Part shown: positions 32,901-42,649 of the stretch, piece after piece
Layout: the number at the start of each line of letters is the position of its first letter
Position numbering within the stretch: position 1 is the first letter of the stretch
IMG/VR virus record: IMGVR_UViG_3300027850_000003
Span: 62,001 to 126,000 of that record
Origin: a virus
Strand: one strand, 5' to 3'
Length of the DNA: 64,000 nt
Notes under the pieces: generated by a model
What the model was told of the DNA's origin: nothing
What the model saw: the letters and a program-made list of their open reading frames with translations, nothing else
Databases searched by the model: none
Made by a program: the position numbers and the translations under genes

Positions 32901-35900
32901 TAAAAACTAAATCAGGGGAAATTACTTTTAAAAATACTGCTTTTAATAGAGGAATAATCTCTTCAGTAGAAGGCTATGGAAAAACAATTACTGCACTACA
33001 AACTCCTTTTGAAAGTTTTGGGAAGTTGCAAGATAAATTAAAAAATAAAGTAATAGATTTAAAAACACAAATTAGTCAAACTGGGGCCGAGGCAAAAGTT
33101 GAATTAGACGCTGCTGGTAACAAAATCTTAACTACTTCTCAGAAAATAAGTAATAGTTTTAAATCTATAGGGGAGTCTTTTAAAGGAGCATTAATATCTA
33201 CTGGAATTGGATTAGTTATTGGGGCAGTGATAGGACTAGGAGTTAAGCTAGTTCAGATAGGTCAAGAACAAGCTAAATTAGATAAAATATATAAAGAGTT
33301 TAATATTACTTTAGAAGAGTCCGCTACTAAATTTGATAGAGCAAATATATCTTTTGATACTGGTACTCAAGGACTTAGTAAGTTTGGAGATAGGATAGAA
33401 AATTCTAAAAAATTAATGTTAGAGACATCTAGTGTCTGGGATGCTTTAGGCTCTACTGTAATGAAAGTAGTAGATTTAATAGTTTTTAATTTTACTAAAT
33501 TAAGTCCTGGGGGAATACTACTCTCTTCTATGTGGAATAGTTGGTCAGATGCAGCATTTACTAAAAGAGCTGCTAAGATGTCTCAAGTATCTGATTTTAT
33601 TCAAGTTTATGAGCTATCTCTTAGAGGACAAAATAAAGAGTTAGAGAAAGGGAATTTATTAACTGAAACTTCTAATCAAAAAATAAAAAATAAGATGATT
33701 CTTACTGGGGAAGACTTAGAGCGAGAAAAAGCTGCTAATTCTACTCGTATTGAGTCATTCCAATCTATGACAGATGTTCAAAAAAAGCAGCTAGAACAAC
33801 TAAAAAGTATTGGAGATAAATTAACTGATAGAGATAAAGCTCAAATTAGTATTCTTGAAGCTGAAATATCTAGACGAGAAAAATTAGTTGAAGTTAGTAA
33901 AAAACAATTTGAGAACCAACTTAAATATCAAGAAGCTCGTAATCTACTAATAGATAGAGAGAATAAGTTTAGTAACGAACAAGTATCTCTTAATGAATTA
34001 AAAACTCTTCAAGGTGAAGTAGATAGCTCTCAAACTACTTTAAATGCAAATATTAGTTCTGGATTAGACATTTATTCTAGTTCGATCAAGGACTCCACTA
34101 TTAAATCTAAACAATTTCTTTCTGACCTTAAAGATGGAAGCTTAAGTGTTAAAGCATCTATCAAATCTCTTGGTGGGGAAATTTATAAAGTAGGAGAAGA
34201 TAGTAAAGTAGTAAGTCAATTACCCGCAGATGTTTTAAAATCTATTCAAGATGCTATTAAAGGTAAAGAAGTAGACGGTAAGAAATACTCCTTAGAGCAG
34301 GTATTAAATCTTAAAGAGACTAGAGATGCTCTTACTACTGCTGGGGTAGAAATACCTAAAGACTTAAAAGTTCTAGCAGATAAAATGAAAAAGAGCTATG
34401 AAGCTTCTGAAGGGGAACTTCAATTAATAAATCTTAAAGACTTAGAAAAAGATTTAGCGGGTTTTAGCGTATTAAGTGATAAATACCAAGAGAAGAAGAG
34501 ACAGTTCCTATCTACTACTAAAGATGACATTGGTGCTACCACCTTCTCAACTTCGCTTAGAAAATCTCTTAGGTTAGCAGAGACAGATTTACAGAACTTT
34601 AATAATGCCTTAGATGCGTCTTCTAAAGGTGCTAATAAGTTTGTGACATCTTCCACTCAGAAATTTACTGAACAAGCCTTAAAAGGGACATTAGACCTTA
34701 CTGAAGGATTAAAAGAGCTAGGTAAAGTAGAAAGTGAGATTGATCCTAAACAATTAGGAAAACTTAAAGATGCAATTACTGGTAAAAATAAAGATGAGAT
34801 ATTAAGTGCATTAAAAGAAATTGGAGTTACTACTGAACAGACATTATCCGCCGATTCAATTGACTTTAATAAGTTTGAAGCAGGTATTACTACTTTTGTT
34901 GAATCACTAAATGCAGTGGCAGAAAGTGGGGAGATTAGCAGTGAGGAAGTAGCTAAAAAGTTTGAATCTTTCTATGACCAAATGAAAGGTAAAGTTACCC
35001 CTGCTGCTTATAAAGATTTAACTGAGACTCTTATAGGTTATGAGAAAGCTGCTAGTACCCAACGTATTAATCTTATTACAATGGAGACTAACGCATTAGA
35101 ACAACAGAAAAAATATGGCTTAGTCTTAGAGGAAGATTATATTAAGGATGTTAACAACTTAAACATTAAGACTACTGAAGAAAATATTAATAATAAAAAA
35201 ATTGAGCTGAAAAGATTGCTTAGTTTATATAAAGAATCTGCTCCTCAAATAGTTAAGGCTAAAGCTGAATTAGAGTCTTTAGAGCTAGATTTAAATGCAC
35301 AGAAATCTAATAATCCTATAGAGATAGCTAAATCACAAAGTAAGGCGAGATTTGATGTTTTAAAAAAAGATTTGGAATTAGGTAATGTCACAAAAAGACA
35401 GTATATCGAAGAGGAACTTAGAGATTCTAAAAATCTATATTCTATTCAACTATCCGAAAAACAAAAGACATTATCCGAGCTAATGAAAGATGAGGTAAAA
35501 AATGCTAAGGCTATCAAAGCTTTGAGAAAATCTATGGAATTAGACGAAAAAGACTTTAATCTTAATCTATTAGAAATCAATAGACGGAGGATTGAGGAGC
35601 AGTTTAAGATGCAAACTAACGCTTTAGGTAAAAGAGATTTAAAAGCTAGAGAAGCTGCTATAAACGGTACTACTAAAGCTGAGTTAGAATCAAATCGCCA
35701 ATTAGAAAGAGACAAGATTAGTCTTAATATTCAAAGTTTACAAGCTAGATTAGCTATTGAAAAAAAAGGTAGTGATAAGTTCCTTGAGATCGAGAGACAA
35801 TTAGTAGAGGCTCAACTCTCTTTAAGGGAGACTCAAGTTAAACAAGGTAAGGATCGAGTTAACGAGTCTATTGAAGCTAAAAGAACTGAACTGTCCACTA

Positions 35901-38900
35901 TTGCTGCGTTAGAAGAAAGAAATAATTTAAAAGGTACTTCTGACGAAAGTTTAGAAAAGACTAGAAAGCTTAGAGAGAAAGAAGTTCAATTATCCATTGA
36001 TGCGATTAACTCTCAGGTTTCTTTAACAGAGAAAGGTAGCACTCAAAGGTTAGCTCTTGAAACACAATTAATACAAGAAGTAAATAAGTTAGAAAAAACT
36101 CAACTAGATAATAGAAAAGAAAGACTAGAAGTAGCTCTTGAGAAAAAACGCAGACAATTAGAAACTGAACAAATTACATTAGAAAAATCTACTATTAGAG
36201 GTACTACTGATAAAGATTTAGAAGCTGATAGACAACTAAAAGAAAAAGATATTAGAAACACTATTGATGCTTTAACTCAAAAGGCTAATATTTATCAAAA
36301 AGGTAAAAAAGAACGAATTGCTATTGAACAAGAAATAGCTAAAGAAACACTTAAACTAGATAAACAAGTCTTTGAAAATCAAAAGTCTAGATTACAAACT
36401 CAAATAGATAATCGTAAAAAAACTTTTGCGGATAGCCAATTACAGTTAGAAAAGTTGATGGTATTGGGAACTTCTGTTGAAGATTCTAAGAAGGTTCGTG
36501 CGTCTAAAGAAGAAGAATTACAAATTAATATTGAAGCTATTAAAAAAGAGATTAACTTAACTAAAGAAGGCAGTAATCAGCGTAAAGACTTAGAACGTAA
36601 TCTAAAAGGAGAATTATTAAAATTAGATAAGCAAAAAGTAGCTAACAAACGGGAGCTAATAGATGAAGAAATTAATCTTGAAAAAACTAAGATTAGTAAA
36701 ATTCAAGCTCTTCTAGAACGTTCAACTATCAATGGTAGTTTTGAAAAAGACTTAGATAAGCTGAGAGTCCTAAAAGAAAAAGAAACTCAAATTAATATTA
36801 GTTCTATCCAAAAGCAATTAGCTACTTATAAATTAGGAGCAAAAGAACGCCTAACTTTAGAAGCTCAACTAACCCAAGAAGTTACTAAATTACAGAAAAT
36901 ACAATTTGGAAATAAAAAAGAACGATTAGAATCTCAACTAGAAGACACAAGAAATAAATTAGACAAACAAGTAGCTATAAAAGAAGCTGCTCTAATTGAT
37001 GGTGCAACAGAACAAGAACTCAAAGTAGTAGAAGAAACTAAGATTAAAGAAACTAAATTTACTATTGATTCTGTTAAAAAGCAAATGGCTCTTTATAAGG
37101 AAGGTAGTAAGGAGAGGTTAGCATTAGAAGTTAATCTACAAAAAGAAATAAACAATCTTAGAAAGCAAACATTGGATAAAGAAAGAAATTTAATCCAGAA
37201 TAATTTAGACTTTAAGAAAACTAAAATTGATATATCCAATATTGAAGGAGAAAAGAAACTACTTCAAGGGGATATTGATAGAGAAACTTTTGAAGATAAT
37301 ATCTCTGCATCTAGTCAAAAAGTGAATCTACTCCAACAAGAAGCGTTTACTAAACAACTTAAACTATATCAAAAAGGTAGTAAGGAATACCTAGAGATAT
37401 TGAAGCAGGTATCTCAGTTACAAGTAGATTATCAAAAGTCTGTAGTAGATAAAGCTATTAGAGATATTGATAGATTAACTAAGACTCAAAGTAATTCAAT
37501 TGAAGCTCAAAAACAATCTATTAACAGACAAGTAAGTGCAAGTGACTCATTAACTAAAGAACTTCAAGAACAAATTAAACTTGAGGATTCTAGAAGTTCA
37601 GTAATTAAAGCTACATCTGACTATCAAATTTCTATCCTAGAGCTAAGTAAAAGGTCTACTGGGGATATTGAAAAAAGAGCTAAGATTGATGTACAAATAG
37701 CTGAAATGAAACAGAAAGCTCTATTAGAAGGTCAAGAATTAGAACTAAACTCTATCAAAAATAATGAACTAATTAATCGTTCTGCATTAGAAAGAGAGCG
37801 GATTCAGATTAGTCTTAATAGGTTAGAGTTAGATAGAACTAAACTACAGACTGAAGCAGAATTAAGAAAAGCTAAGTTGAATAAGTTAGATAAAGCTTCT
37901 ATTGATGCACTTCAGCTACAGTTAGATTCAATTAATGATCAATACTCTGCATTAGGTAGAAGTGAAGATTTAATCTCTACTCAAATATCTAATCAAGCTG
38001 AAATTAGTCAGAATCAGATCCAAGTAATTAAGCAGCAACAGGACTTAGCAAGACGTAACTCATCCCTTGACGTTGAACAAGCTAAGCAAAACGTTATCAT
38101 TGTAAGCTATGAAAAACAGCTTTCCCAACTGAAAATGAAAGGAACTCTGATAGAAGCTAATGCAAATAAAGAGAAAATGATAGGTGATATGCTAACTAAG
38201 GCTTATGACACTCAAATCTCTATTTTGAATAGTAGAAAAGAATTAATGGACTCAACATTGAGCTCTATTGATTCTCTTTATGGAATTGAACAGTCAATGG
38301 CTAAAAGTGACCTAACTAAGGACAAACTAGCTAAAGACCAGGCTAAAGATCGTTTAAATTTCTTAGAGTTCCAACAACGAATTGAGAGAGAAAGTTTTGA
38401 TTTAGAAAAAGCTAAGAATAAAATTATTAGAGAAAGACAGAAAGTTGAGTTAGAGATGTTAGAGATTAATTCTCGTCAAGCTCTTGCTACTGCTAAAGTT
38501 GAAGAAGCTCGTACTAATGCTCGTAAAGATGCTACTGATGAAGAGAAATTAGCAGCTAAACTTGCAGTAGAATCAGTAGAACAAGGAATATTAGCAGCAA
38601 AAACTAATAAGGAATTATCTCTTGAATTATCAAAAATAGAAGAACAATCTGAAAAAAATAAAGAAGTTATTAATGCTCGTAATCAAAGAAATCAAAAGTT
38701 ACAAGCTCAACAAGCTCTTGCTCAACTAACTTCTGATACTACAGATGACAGAGAAGTAGCAGGTAAAGCTAGACAATTCAGAGGGCAAGACCAAAATAGT
38801 TTAGCTAGTATTGCTACTGTATCCACTAAAGGTATTGATAAGATTATATCTGATTTTCAAAAAGCTATGGAAGCTAGAAAGCCAATTGATATAACTACTA

Positions 38901-39670
38901 ATCCTGTAGATAAAATTAATGTTACATCCACTTCAAATATTCCTAGTGTTGGAGGGTTAAGTAAAAGCTCTAATATCTCTACTACTTCTACTTCTAAAAG
39001 TGAATCTCCTATAGATAAAGAGAATAAAAAAGAAGAGACTAAGAATAATAGTGAAAATGTAGCTATTTCTATTACTAATTTACAAAAATCATTAATAGAT
39101 AAATTACAGTTGACTACTAACACTTTGGTTGAGACTCTTAAGGGTAATACTACTCAGCTACTAGATAGTAGTAAATCAGTATACAACCTAATTAATGTAT
39201 CTGGTAAAAATATTAGCAAGCTCTTAAGTGACACTGCTAAAATAATTACTGGTGGAGTATCTAAACCTAAAAAAGGAACCATTATTAAAGACCAAGATGG
39301 TCAAGAAGATAGTATTGCAGTAGATGACCCTAATAGGAAAGGTGGAATTACTACTACTAAAGAACCCTTAATAGATTCACTTAAAACTGTTAGACAAAGT
39401 GTTGATTCTTTTAAATTATCTTTTGATAACTCTAATCAAATTAAAAAAAATGAAGCAGATAGAAGACATAAGGAAGAGTTAGATAATACTACTACTCTTA
39501 ATAGAAATATTGAAGAGCTAGTTAAAGTAGTAGAGGAATATATAGTTAAAGGTGGCAATGTGACTGTTAACTCACCTATAACTATTCAAGGTGGAAATAA
39601 GGATACTGGATTAGATATTAATACTCACTTATATAATTTAGCAACTAAAATCGAAAGGAGACAAAAGTAA
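29984..39670 (+). CDS. Tail tape measure protein, giant (3228 aa)
   Basis: A single 9.7-kb gene after the chaperone pair, as for tape measure proteins. The N-terminal ~1100 residues contain hydrophobic segments at about 85-100, 516-546 and 1070-1089 within long helical regions. The central and C-terminal parts are almost all charged coiled coil. Residues 1886-2486 hold at least six tandem 89-residue repeats. No peptidoglycan hydrolase domain is apparent. At about 0.15 nm per helical residue the predicted tail is near 480 nm, longer than most siphophages. Its stop overlaps the next start (TAATG). Confidence 0.93.
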   Translation: MDTSSNIKFNVEGDDKFSKFLEKTQKSLKELSEKTLKTFSAGFKSSSAEITNSQKAVEKLLVEYNKLSKNTLTLNKATQTLTKSFGLAFAAFGAYTNVIQAKAYFDVVLGGVLEIREALEKTGRGLNLMAASGYDAAPLVNTFGEIAAVITGNQEAIENFTTKSTLAFNSFEQKLNEVNIVFGLSKERLSEYGDALQNGLEKNLKNSVSSLTALNAAYQAASGGFTEFQQNQDVVNLAIKANKAAPGSDLYQLGGAISKGAGLLETKDVKELEVVTAKWLATEQLGLTTVGEMTEYLTGMYSALKNAGVGTNKLVDETQGLVVAFTKLGAKVPEITTQMEAFSRNTISKTPEAQKALEGLVDAQGKAITLNQEYFKDKGIVQGILDFAEAVGYNTEKIKEVYNETNAFNFAMKVLAQNGKLAKDSIESISKVTSENLTEAFDSATSSSQAKMEQITNSYDEIMISFGKAFKQRSQEGIESVEIYKKLLVTFKDPLIKIAETSIAVFDNISKVTGVLGAVAKTIISIGGSLLSFKAFGLILGGLTNGFKDLRKESSVIKDLYTSNQGLVAIGKQVLGIDQQKLLSQDRINKAIANSSTLERELTNSIGKTNEARASSITAVQKEIDAIVARDNSVIKGQANVAKIEESLQKKQDKSRGLQDQVVETEGTVSTTENLKKTIDTKLADDIGNVQRFKKLEELNAKESLIRQGEIGDREKAQLKQINSEKLRLNNTYSNTTLNELKDLEKQKDVIRAKSNKREKDFVDLAKLRTKELEVLANEKEKQKTRTPLTDKEKSNLSKASADLTNKINQEELVLLSQRQKLQEANNLVDKESEKLNKARVKETENLNRVTKATTELAVLQQDLNTKKTTSDRVNIATEIQNQKLYSLQKDLRKEQNTLDKIRNKDSQEYQQQLQKISKLQEQEAAQQSTVQKARTTQQLAQKEYNKADVEARTKLRELTKQQGLAEGSLISLKTKSGEITFKNTAFNRGIISSVEGYGKTITALQTPFESFGKLQDKLKNKVIDLKTQISQTGAEAKVELDAAGNKILTTSQKISNSFKSIGESFKGALISTGIGLVIGAVIGLGVKLVQIGQEQAKLDKIYKEFNITLEESATKFDRANISFDTGTQGLSKFGDRIENSKKLMLETSSVWDALGSTVMKVVDLIVFNFTKLSPGGILLSSMWNSWSDAAFTKRAAKMSQVSDFIQVYELSLRGQNKELEKGNLLTETSNQKIKNKMILTGEDLEREKAANSTRIESFQSMTDVQKKQLEQLKSIGDKLTDRDKAQISILEAEISRREKLVEVSKKQFENQLKYQEARNLLIDRENKFSNEQVSLNELKTLQGEVDSSQTTLNANISSGLDIYSSSIKDSTIKSKQFLSDLKDGSLSVKASIKSLGGEIYKVGEDSKVVSQLPADVLKSIQDAIKGKEVDGKKYSLEQVLNLKETRDALTTAGVEIPKDLKVLADKMKKSYEASEGELQLINLKDLEKDLAGFSVLSDKYQEKKRQFLSTTKDDIGATTFSTSLRKSLRLAETDLQNFNNALDASSKGANKFVTSSTQKFTEQALKGTLDLTEGLKELGKVESEIDPKQLGKLKDAITGKNKDEILSALKEIGVTTEQTLSADSIDFNKFEAGITTFVESLNAVAESGEISSEEVAKKFESFYDQMKGKVTPAAYKDLTETLIGYEKAASTQRINLITMETNALEQQKKYGLVLEEDYIKDVNNLNIKTTEENINNKKIELKRLLSLYKESAPQIVKAKAELESLELDLNAQKSNNPIEIAKSQSKARFDVLKKDLELGNVTKRQYIEEELRDSKNLYSIQLSEKQKTLSELMKDEVKNAKAIKALRKSMELDEKDFNLNLLEINRRRIEEQFKMQTNALGKRDLKAREAAINGTTKAELESNRQLERDKISLNIQSLQARLAIEKKGSDKFLEIERQLVEAQLSLRETQVKQGKDRVNESIEAKRTELSTIAALEERNNLKGTSDESLEKTRKLREKEVQLSIDAINSQVSLTEKGSTQRLALETQLIQEVNKLEKTQLDNRKERLEVALEKKRRQLETEQITLEKSTIRGTTDKDLEADRQLKEKDIRNTIDALTQKANIYQKGKKERIAIEQEIAKETLKLDKQVFENQKSRLQTQIDNRKKTFADSQLQLEKLMVLGTSVEDSKKVRASKEEELQINIEAIKKEINLTKEGSNQRKDLERNLKGELLKLDKQKVANKRELIDEEINLEKTKISKIQALLERSTINGSFEKDLDKLRVLKEKETQINISSIQKQLATYKLGAKERLTLEAQLTQEVTKLQKIQFGNKKERLESQLEDTRNKLDKQVAIKEAALIDGATEQELKVVEETKIKETKFTIDSVKKQMALYKEGSKERLALEVNLQKEINNLRKQTLDKERNLIQNNLDFKKTKIDISNIEGEKKLLQGDIDRETFEDNISASSQKVNLLQQEAFTKQLKLYQKGSKEYLEILKQVSQLQVDYQKSVVDKAIRDIDRLTKTQSNSIEAQKQSINRQVSASDSLTKELQEQIKLEDSRSSVIKATSDYQISILELSKRSTGDIEKRAKIDVQIAEMKQKALLEGQELELNSIKNNELINRSALERERIQISLNRLELDRTKLQTEAELRKAKLNKLDKASIDALQLQLDSINDQYSALGRSEDLISTQISNQAEISQNQIQVIKQQQDLARRNSSLDVEQAKQNVIIVSYEKQLSQLKMKGTLIEANANKEKMIGDMLTKAYDTQISILNSRKELMDSTLSSIDSLYGIEQSMAKSDLTKDKLAKDQAKDRLNFLEFQQRIERESFDLEKAKNKIIRERQKVELEMLEINSRQALATAKVEEARTNARKDATDEEKLAAKLAVESVEQGILAAKTNKELSLELSKIEEQSEKNKEVINARNQRNQKLQAQQALAQLTSDTTDDREVAGKARQFRGQDQNSLASIATVSTKGIDKIISDFQKAMEARKPIDITTNPVDKINVTSTSNIPSVGGLSKSSNISTTSTSKSESPIDKENKKEETKNNSENVAISITNLQKSLIDKLQLTTNTLVETLKGNTTQLLDSSKSVYNLINVSGKNISKLLSDTAKIITGGVSKPKKGTIIKDQDGQEDSIAVDDPNRKGGITTTKEPLIDSLKTVRQSVDSFKLSFDNSNQIKKNEADRRHKEELDNTTTLNRNIEELVKVVEEYIVKGGNVTVNSPITIQGGNKDTGLDINTHLYNLATKIERRQK
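35640..37440 (+). repeat. Tandem 267-bp (89-residue) repeats in tape measure gene
   Basis: Repeat landmarks INGTTK, LKGTSD, IRGTTD, VLGTSV, INGSFE and IDGATE recur about every 267 bases. Each is followed by a charged helix and KG(S/K/A)xxR, then LE.QL.xE. At least six units are visible and a degenerate one follows. Divergence between units shows the duplications are old. Confidence 0.85.
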
Positions 39671-40275
39671 TGGCTACTCAATTTCAAGATATAGATGACC
39701 CAGTAATCTTAGGACATCATGGCAGAGAAGATGATTTAACTAAATGTTTTCCTCTTCATCGTAAGGTATGCTTCTTAAATGAAAAAAATCTCTTAGCAGG
39801 AACTGAGATAGGAGATGAAGTATTATACGATATAAATGGGAAATCCTATATTTGCTTATTTGTGGAGTCTAACGCTTATCAAGTAACTAATGAAGGTGAA
39901 GCTACGAGAATGGCTTCTACTGGTTCTGGTTCTTATGTTAAATATTCTCTTATTCGTAAAGGATTCACTGCTCAATTTGATTATACTACTACTGATGTAT
40001 TAGTTTCATTAGATAAAATTGCTAAGGATGCTATAAGAGAAAGGAAGTTCGTGGAAGTGATTGATTATGTTAGACCTGAGACTAAGGATTATGATAAAGG
40101 ATTCACTATTCGTAAAGGGCTGATTTATTTACCTCTTATTTATTCAGGACTAATGAGCGGACAGAAGGAGGATACTTATAATGGAAGTAAGATTACTAAA
40201 CCTACAACTAGACCTATTATTACTCCTGAAGGATTCTCTCTTACCTTTGCTGAAAACTCTTATAGGATAGGTTAA
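39670..40275 (+). CDS. Distal tail protein candidate (201 aa)
   Basis: A 201-residue, beta-rich protein coupled by TAATG to the tape measure gene. Genes in this place usually encode the distal tail or tail-tip protein. No motif confirms it. Operon ends with a hairpin at 40344-40370 before island 2. Confidence 0.45.
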   Translation: MATQFQDIDDPVILGHHGREDDLTKCFPLHRKVCFLNEKNLLAGTEIGDEVLYDINGKSYICLFVESNAYQVTNEGEATRMASTGSGSYVKYSLIRKGFTAQFDYTTTDVLVSLDKIAKDAIRERKFVEVIDYVRPETKDYDKGFTIRKGLIYLPLIYSGLMSGQKEDTYNGSKITKPTTRPIITPEGFSLTFAENSYRIG

Positions 40276-40343
40276 ATATAAAGAAATTAGACGATAGGTT
40301 CGTCAGTAGCTAGGTAGTTTTAGATAGATTAGAAGAAAATGAA

Positions 40344-40370
40344 AAGGGTGTCGGTTAAAATGATACCCTT
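40344..40370 (+). terminator. Strong hairpin after distal tail gene
   Basis: AAGGGTGTC (40344-40352) pairs with GATACCCTT (40362-40370), 9 bp with one G-T pair and a 9-base loop. No T-run follows (GGAGGTAG instead), so it may be a weak terminator or a processing/protection hairpin. Confidence 0.45.
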
Positions 40371-40445
40371 GGAGGTAGACAAGAAACTGGTATTATCCAC
40401 TATTTTAGAAAATTACCTTAAGAGTAAAACCAAATAATTTTGCTA

Positions 40446-40471
40446 AACTGATGACAAAGTATAATTGTTGT
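40446..40471 (+). repeat. 26-bp inverted repeat, left end of H2 unit
   Basis: Perfect reverse complement of 42340-42365 over 26 bases. Similarity extends outward with a further ATAATTTT block after a short 3-4-base gap. It contains ATGACA (40451-40456), which forms the -35 box of the H2 promoter. Confidence 0.85.
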
Positions 40472-40479
40472 AGTATAAT
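40451..40479 (+). promoter_or_regulatory. H2 promoter
   Basis: ATGACA (40451-40456) and TATAAT (40474-40479) are separated by exactly 17 bases, a near-consensus sigma-70 promoter, 40 bases before the H2 ATG. The -35 half lies inside the left inverted repeat; the right repeat lacks the -10 box. Confidence 0.7.
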
Positions 40480-40519
40480 GTAGATAGACAAGAACAAAAG
40501 TTTATCGCCAAAACAAAAA

Positions 40520-42304
40520 ATGCAACATAACATTATCGAAGCACCAATTAAAGCCATCTACCTAAGTGAGTTTCTTACTGAGTTACCTCAAGGAATACTA
40601 AATAAAGGGGCAACTGGAGTAGGAGGGACAGAAATGGCTCTTAAATCATCAGAGTCTTATATAATAGCTGTTCCAACAATAGAAATAATAGTTAACAAAA
40701 AGAATCAGAACCCAGAGATAGTAGAAGTTTATGGAGATACTACATTTAAAGAGTTTTCAAAACAGATTAAAAGTAGAGTCAAGTATAAGATTTTCACTAC
40801 TTATGATTCACTTCCTAAAACTATTAATTGGCTTACTTCTTTAAGTACCAACCCATATAAAACTAGATTATTAGTTGATGAATACCACAAAATACTAAAT
40901 GATTATAGCTATCGTGATAAGGCAATTGATAATCTACTAAAACAAGCGAGTAAATTTGAGTATGTAACTTATTTATCTGCAACTTCTATTAAGCCTAAGT
41001 TTACTCCTAGAATATTAGAATCTCTTGATTATACTGAGATTAAATGGTCTACTAAAGAGATTAAATTACATCGGAAGAAAACTCCTAATCCTTTTGCTGC
41101 AGTAGTTAAAATTATTACTAGATACAAAGCTAATAATTACCAGATGAAAATCAATGGTCATATTAGTAATGAAGCATATTTCTTTGTGAATTCGGTTAAG
41201 TCAATTAAAGATATTATTAACAACGCTGGACTTACTCAAGATGAAGTGAAAATTATATGTTCTACTACTGATAGAAATCAACACATACTAGATGATTTTG
41301 AGATTGGAAATGTTCATGATCCTAATAAACCTTTTACGTTCGTTACTTCTAAATCATTCCTTGGAGTAGATTTTTACTCGGATAGTGGAGTCATTTACGT
41401 TGTTAGTAATGTTAATAGAAAAAATACTCTACTAGATATTTCTACTGATATCACTCAAATAGCTGGCAGGATTCGTAATATCAATAACCCATTCAAAGAT
41501 ACTATCTTCCATATTTATAATACTGGGATACAAGAGCTAAGCCAACAACAGTTCAAAGATAATATTGAAAAGAAAATTGAAAACACTAATATTCAAATCA
41601 ATGTCTTTAACAATAAGTTAGAACCAAAAGAAAAAGCTGCTTTCTTAGTTCGATATGAGTTAGATATCGAAAAAGATTACAGCTATTACAATCCGGAAAC
41701 TAATGAATTAGAGTTTAATGAACTTAAAAAACTAAATGAGGAGTTTAACTACGAAGTTCTATTCACTATTTATAATAATGGTATTAGTATTCGTCAAGGA
41801 TATTTAGAAGCAGGATTTACTCTTGAAGGAAACCAAGAATATGAAAAAGTAGAAAAAGATTTCTTAGCAACTGCTACTAGCATAAGTTATCAGTCAATGT
41901 TAAAGCAATATGTGGAATTAATATCTCAAAAAAATCTTAGTTCTGATGACCAATATACTTTAAATAGTATTGATAAGTTAGATCCTACTATTAAGAAAGC
42001 AGTAGATATTTTAGGAACCTCTCGTATTAGAACTCTACGATATCATAAAAGTAAAATAACTAATGAACTTTATTATAACTCTAACCAAGTTAAAGAAGCT
42101 ATTAAAAGTAGTTTAGCTAAGAAAATAGAAAATAATAAATTTTACAGTTTCAATGAGTGTAAAGCTTTACTTAGTGACATTCATATCATTCTTAAAATAG
42201 ATAAAAAATGTAAAGGTAAAGATGTTTTAAGTTATTTAGAAGGAAAAGTTATTAATAAACGAATAGAAGGAATCCTACTTCAAGGATGTATTTTTGAGGA
42301 CTGA
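40520..42304 (+). CDS. SF2 helicase-like protein H2
   Basis: The 594-residue protein has the same architecture as H1. The loop is NKGATGVGGTEMAL (P-loop Lys replaced by Gly). DEYH is in the Walker B position, SATS is motif III and QIAGRIRN is motif VI. A shared C-terminal domain with RIRTL and FYSFNECKALL follows. It is the most divergent complete copy and is closest to H0. The leader before ATG is A-rich without SD. It forms a single-gene transcription unit between inverted repeats. Role unknown. Confidence 0.8.
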   Translation: MQHNIIEAPIKAIYLSEFLTELPQGILNKGATGVGGTEMALKSSESYIIAVPTIEIIVNKKNQNPEIVEVYGDTTFKEFSKQIKSRVKYKIFTTYDSLPKTINWLTSLSTNPYKTRLLVDEYHKILNDYSYRDKAIDNLLKQASKFEYVTYLSATSIKPKFTPRILESLDYTEIKWSTKEIKLHRKKTPNPFAAVVKIITRYKANNYQMKINGHISNEAYFFVNSVKSIKDIINNAGLTQDEVKIICSTTDRNQHILDDFEIGNVHDPNKPFTFVTSKSFLGVDFYSDSGVIYVVSNVNRKNTLLDISTDITQIAGRIRNINNPFKDTIFHIYNTGIQELSQQQFKDNIEKKIENTNIQINVFNNKLEPKEKAAFLVRYELDIEKDYSYYNPETNELEFNELKKLNEEFNYEVLFTIYNNGISIRQGYLEAGFTLEGNQEYEKVEKDFLATATSISYQSMLKQYVELISQKNLSSDDQYTLNSIDKLDPTIKKAVDILGTSRIRTLRYHKSKITNELYYNSNQVKEAIKSSLAKKIENNKFYSFNECKALLSDIHIILKIDKKCKGKDVLSYLEGKVINKRIEGILLQGCIFED

Positions 42305-42339
42305 TGATAAATATAGTAGATACTAGGAGTCGTTTAACA

Positions 42340-42365
42340 ACAACAATTATACTTTGTCATCAGTT
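42340..42365 (-). repeat. 26-bp inverted repeat, right end of H2 unit
   Basis: Partner of 40446-40471, beginning 36 bases after the H2 stop. It is followed 20 bases later by a short terminator. Confidence 0.85.
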
Positions 42366-42382
42366 ATAAAAATTATAGTTAA

Positions 42383-42410
42383 GGAGGTAGAATATAAAAC
42401 TACCTTTTTC
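42383..42410 (+). terminator. Terminator after H2
   Basis: AGGTAG (42385-42390) pairs with CTACCT (42400-42405), followed by TTTTTC. Same GAGGTA-type hairpin as at 551-591 and 27454-27486. Confidence 0.6.
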
Positions 42411-42415
42411 TCCCT

Positions 42416-42628
42416 TTAAAATAGCTCTAAGTCTTTTAAGAGATAATCTTTCGACTTTAATTTTTTTTCTTTATTTTGTCTAGCGTTATCCCTATAAAAT
42501 AAGCTACACTGCTGTAAATAATCTACTACTTCTTTTTCTAATGATTCAGGATACTTTCTAATTAAATATTCTAACAAGCTACGACATTCAATAGCAAGTA
42601 TTATTTTATCAAACTCTTCAAAACCCAT
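42416..42628 (-). CDS. Hypothetical small helical protein (70 aa)
   Basis: A charged 70-residue protein, mostly helical, lysine-rich near the C-terminus. No family. Second gene of a two-gene minus-strand unit in island 2, convergent with H2. Confidence 0.5.
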   Translation of the reverse strand: MGFEEFDKIILAIECRSLLEYLIRKYPESLEKEVVDYLQQCSLFYRDNARQNKEKKLKSKDYLLKDLELF

Positions 42629-42649
42629 TTTAATTACTCACCAGTACAA

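Larger units (their letters stand above)
40446..42365 (+). mobile_element. H2 gene bounded by inverted repeats (putative mobile unit)
   Basis: A 1.92-kb unit consisting of terminal 26-bp perfect inverted repeats, one promoter and one helicase-like gene. It sits between the distal tail gene and the next tail genes. There is no transposase, and no clear target duplication outside the repeats. It could be a non-autonomous or helicase-driven element, or the repeats could be regulatory. Related genes H1 and H3 do not carry the same repeats. Confidence 0.4.
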
